Assembly (NCBI GenBank): GCA_041389725.1
Contig: JAWKRG010000007.1
Coordinates: 62,001 to 126,000, forward strand
DNA length: 64,000 nucleotides
Reading direction: 5' to 3'
DNA from: Polyangiaceae bacterium
Lineage (GTDB): Bacteria; Myxococcota_A; Polyangia; Polyangiales; Polyangiaceae
Part shown: piece after piece, positions 62,301-64,000 of the stretch
Layout of the letters: the number at the start of each line of letters is the position of its first letter
Numbering within the stretch: position 1 is the first letter of the stretch
Notes under the pieces: model-generated
The model's input: the letters and a program-made list of their open reading frames with translations, nothing else
Databases searched by the model: none
Told to the model about the DNA's origin: nothing
Program-made: the position numbers and the translations under genes

Positions 62301-63739
62301 AAGCGAAGAAGGAAGCCATCAAGCTGTCCAGTGCCTTCGATGTTGCGAGCCGCTACACCTCGCTCCTCGTGTTGGAAAGCGAGGCGATGTTCCGCGCGTT
62401 CGGTCTCGACAACACGCGGACGACTCACACCTGGACCGGTGAGGAAGCAGCCGAGGGCGCCATCGCCGCGGGTGCCGATGCGGTCGAAGACGAAGAAGCT
62501 CCTGTTGGCGACCTCCGCAAAGACGCCGATACGTCCGCCGAGAGCGGCTCCCTGGGCGGCTTTGGCTTCGGCGGCGGCGGCAAGACAGCGACCGGACATG
62601 CCAGCAGCCCGGCCGCCGCCCAGGCAGCACCAGCCCCCAGACCGAAGCCCTCGATGCGCAGCTCCGCAGGTCCTCCCGCCCTGGCAGAAAAGGCGCCAGA
62701 GGCGAAGGCGAAGAAGGAGATCGCCACCGACGACGCTTTCGACCCGCAGCCGAATCGCTGGCGCGCACCTCCAGGTCGACGCATGATTCCGATGCGACGC
62801 ATCTGGGAGCGCAAGGGCGCCTTCGAAGCCGGCGAGCGCGCCATTCCGGACACGGCCCTGCCGTCCACCATCGCCATCGCCGAGCGCGAGCTCGAGCAGA
62901 ACCCCAACCGCCGCGCGGCAGTGCAGAAGCTCTACTCCCTCTTCATGCTCGCTGGCGACGTGGAGCGCGCGTTTTCCACAGCGGAACGCTGGAGCGAGAA
63001 GGAACCCCTGGACGCAGATGCATTGACGGCTCGCGCGGATTTGGCGTCGCGCACGGGCGACCGCGAGCTGGCCATTCGCGTGCTCGGCAGCGTGGTCGAC
63101 GTACGACCGGACGACGTGGCATCCCAGCAGCGTCTAGCGCGCCTCCACCGCTGGGCAGGACGCCCGGACCTCGGCTGCCGTCACTCCCTGGCGATCGCTC
63201 AGATCCGCAATCGCGACGCGAAGCTGTTGGCAGAGGCCGTCAGCTGTGCACGTCAAACGGGGCTCAGCACGATGGCGAACGACATGCTGTCGGGCGCCGA
63301 AGAAGGCACTCGACGCGCCGCCGACGCACTGATCCCCCGTCTGGAGAAGCGCCGCGACGATCTCTCCGGCGACTTCCGCGTCGAAGCAACCTGGAGCGGC
63401 GATGCGGATCTGGATTTGGCCATCGTTCACCCCGACGGACACCGCGTTTCTTGGCTCGGAGCGCCGACTCGCTCGGTGATCAGCGCCACGGACGTGACCA
63501 GTCACAGCCGTGAAGGCCTTGCCCTGCGCGGCGCAAAGGTGGGCCAGTACGTGGTCGAGATCGTGCGTAGCGGTGGGGACAGCACCGTCCCAGTTCGCGG
63601 GGAAGCGACGATCACCATTGCCGGCACCAAGCGCACGGTTCCCTTCACGCTCGACGGCACTCGCAAGACCCTCGGGGTAGCCAAGGTGAGCATGGCCTCG
63701 CGCTTGGTCCCGCTGTCGTCGGGCTTTGGTTGGCGCTAG
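59339..63739 (+). CDS. Giant anti-sigma/FecR/VIT/vWA/TPR/DUF2135-like fusion protein
   Basis: The protein has 1466 residues from ATG 59339, with AAGGAG 8 bases upstream. Domain order: zinc-binding anti-sigma motif HxxxCxxC (H31, C35, C38); acidic/Pro linker; TM helix (~200-223); FecR-like region (~235-390, TTRAQMKMADGTLVTLDHST); VIT domain (~440-575, the inter-alpha-trypsin inhibitor type); vWA domain (~715-880) with MIDAS DSSRS and TPTMG; Gly-rich linker (~1070-1100); TPR-like helices (~1180-1300); DUF2135-like domain (~1345-1425). The topology puts the zinc motif inside and the rest outside, so it may sense envelope state or ligand binding and release the sigma factor. No equivalent fusion is known to me. 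Confidence 0.85.
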   Translation: MTEETKTLCGQVEDHLSGILDGTAAEPLFDHIADCDRCRDLRYEAERLGEVVGAAGADYALPDDLEARVLAELDRRGLVDPVPSTEQLSEGATAEAATHGEPVAASDAAAGEESAAEMHPSTPSDAAPVETTASGDPESRDQAPPTPLPIVEATTGAPAQTLDRHDTLKSDPGPLRTAAMPEAPPAQAMQRVEGAPRSRRKWVLIGGGGLALAAAAAAALVFRSGVGPGSVTGEGWTGKVATIVSSSGDRDGLSVCSAKDECKPLAADGDIPEGAALVTNGTTRAQMKMADGTLVTLDHSTRLELSGDEGRRATLKQGALVAEVAKVEGSVARFDLPQGHVNVLGTKLSLKVIDEGASVDVSRGRVELVDGQERKVTVRAGEEGRLLAGSPPFVSPAPALGDALAWSEAASAESEVEDVPSRGLGELKAKKPGDKSERSGAVTLTSHAVKVRIAGAMARTEVDETFTNSTDEVLEGIYRFPIPPDAKIERLALEVDGKLEEGAFVDRDRAASIWRGAIVNAAPQLRQQIRDEIVWVPGPWRDPALLEWQRGGRFELRIYPIPKRGSRRVILAYTQMLKPTAGVRRYSYPLPHDPSGSTKVDRFAVDVEVRGHDETFGVTSSGYELSKSKSGGSDKLTMNASAFVPSGDLTLELALPNRDAELSAWAYRPDSAQAQLTNGVTAKAAEKETDDAQSAYVALALRPKLPRTRDDIRRNFAIVVDSSRSMYGESYRRAIAVAEKTVRELDRGDRFTLLACDSTCRTLPGGLLEPSTQSALEARRFLEGSSPEGASDPSAAIASARSAAQSSEGEVRIVYIGDGTPTMGPVRPAYLTRAVQDAVPAGSGTVTAVAIGADSDQDSLTALARGGGGVVLPYVPGQSTAEVAFAVLGASYGATLRDVSVELPPALTAVAPTRLDTIVAGGEQVVVARLANSDLDGTVVLRGTVGKERFEQRYPLRLAVSTSKGNAFVPRLYAATRIADLETQIGAEAKKEAIKLSSAFDVASRYTSLLVLESEAMFRAFGLDNTRTTHTWTGEEAAEGAIAAGADAVEDEEAPVGDLRKDADTSAESGSLGGFGFGGGGKTATGHASSPAAAQAAPAPRPKPSMRSSAGPPALAEKAPEAKAKKEIATDDAFDPQPNRWRAPPGRRMIPMRRIWERKGAFEAGERAIPDTALPSTIAIAERELEQNPNRRAAVQKLYSLFMLAGDVERAFSTAERWSEKEPLDADALTARADLASRTGDRELAIRVLGSVVDVRPDDVASQQRLARLHRWAGRPDLGCRHSLAIAQIRNRDAKLLAEAVSCARQTGLSTMANDMLSGAEEGTRRAADALIPRLEKRRDDLSGDFRVEATWSGDADLDLAIVHPDGHRVSWLGAPTRSVISATDVTSHSREGLALRGAKVGQYVVEIVRSGGDSTVPVRGEATITIAGTKRTVPFTLDGTRKTLGVAKVSMASRLVPLSSGFGWR

Positions 63740-63816
63740 GCTCGAGTCGAACGGTCTTGGCAGGCTCCAACCCCGATTGCCATGGAGGCCGAGACCCACA
63801 GAAACACCGACGAGAT

Positions 63817-63849
63817 CCGCGACCCGGAGCCGTAAGGCCGAGGTCGCGG
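63817..63849 (+). terminator. Hairpin after the fusion gene
   Basis: CCGCGACC / GGTCGCGG (8-bp perfect stem, plus a G-T pair) with a 17-base loop that can form an inner GCC-GTAA-GGC stem. It ends 38 bp before the last ATG in the window. Confidence 0.5.
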
Positions 63850-63902
63850 GTTGCGTTTCATCTCAGGAACGAAAGCCCACGATAGGAATGCGAAGCGTGA
63901 CC

Positions 63903-64000
63903 ATGAGAAACCTACTGATCTCCAGCCTCACTCTGTTGTCCCTGGCCGCGTGCGCGTCGAGCAACCCCAAGAACCGCGACGCAGCCGCTCCTGCCAAGCC
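63903..64000 (+). CDS. Lipoprotein (partial, runs off the right edge)
   Basis: The ATG at 63903 (or in-frame ATG 63888) opens MRNLLISSLTLLSLAACASSNPKN..., a clear lipoprotein signal with lipobox LAAC. The visible part is followed by a Lys/Asn/Ala/Pro linker. Too little is present to name the product. It lies 163 bp downstream of the fusion gene and may be part of the same regulon. Confidence 0.7.
   Translation, partial: MRNLLISSLTLLSLAACASSNPKNRDAAAPAK

Overview
The window looks like chromosomal DNA of a myxobacterium, most likely a soil member of the Polyangiales/Sorangiineae (inference). The evidence is very high GC with third-position bias, a large Ser/Thr kinase with the HRDVSPQN catalytic loop common in myxobacteria, two proteins with MYXO-CTERM-type tails (GCGC, hydrophobic stretch, Arg cluster), and at least ten lipoproteins with Gly/Ser/Ala-rich linkers of the GGSAGSGG type. 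I see no rRNA, tRNA, CRISPR array, insertion sequence, prophage or integron. Genes are tightly packed, and several convergent pairs overlap at their 3' ends.

Left part (1-17.6 kb): a DUF4126 membrane protein; a thioredoxin/TPR lipoprotein; a minus-strand block made of a Cys-rich repeat lipoprotein, a Ser/Thr kinase and a PEGA-like membrane protein (10-bp and 0-bp gaps); an R2-like diiron protein; an M16 peptidase pair (one zinc-competent, one lacking the zinc motif); a lipoprotein ending in a somatomedin-B-like cysteine knot; an SPFH/coiled-coil protein; a DUF4105 membrane protein behind a SRPBCC/zinc-ribbon/class III cyclase; and a CYTH triphosphatase-like protein.

Middle part (17.7-42 kb): a surface-protein-rich region. 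It holds many linker lipoproteins whose heads differ: MopE-like Ca/metal motifs, beta-propellers and kelch-like repeats, a lamin-tail domain, and a PHM-like copper monooxygenase with all six copper ligands. It also holds a VanY-like peptidase with three SLH repeats and a MYXO-CTERM tail, a beta-helix/pectate-lyase-like MYXO-CTERM protein, and a DUF4139-like protein. Interspersed are rbfA-rtcB (overlapping), a nucleotidyltransferase-like protein, a B12-binding radical SAM protein, an SDR oxidoreductase and an M28 peptidase.

Right part (42-64 kb): mostly cytoplasmic and stress functions. These are an AAA ATPase, SRPBCC, a lipid-kinase-like protein, a YbgC-type thioesterase, two UspA proteins, a crcB-uspA-histone-deacetylase-like operon, FHA and metallo-beta-lactamase proteins, MutM with a C-terminal extension, two thiol-redox proteins (one fused to a DsbD/CcdA-like membrane domain), a phosphotransferase-cysC pair, a pectin-acetylesterase-like lipoprotein and a lysoplasmalogenase-like protein. 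The end of the window holds the most striking locus: an ECF sigma factor followed after 4 bp by a 1466-residue protein that joins an anti-sigma zinc motif, a TM helix, FecR, VIT, vWA, TPR and a DUF2135-like domain. All functional statements come from reading motifs; no database search was run.
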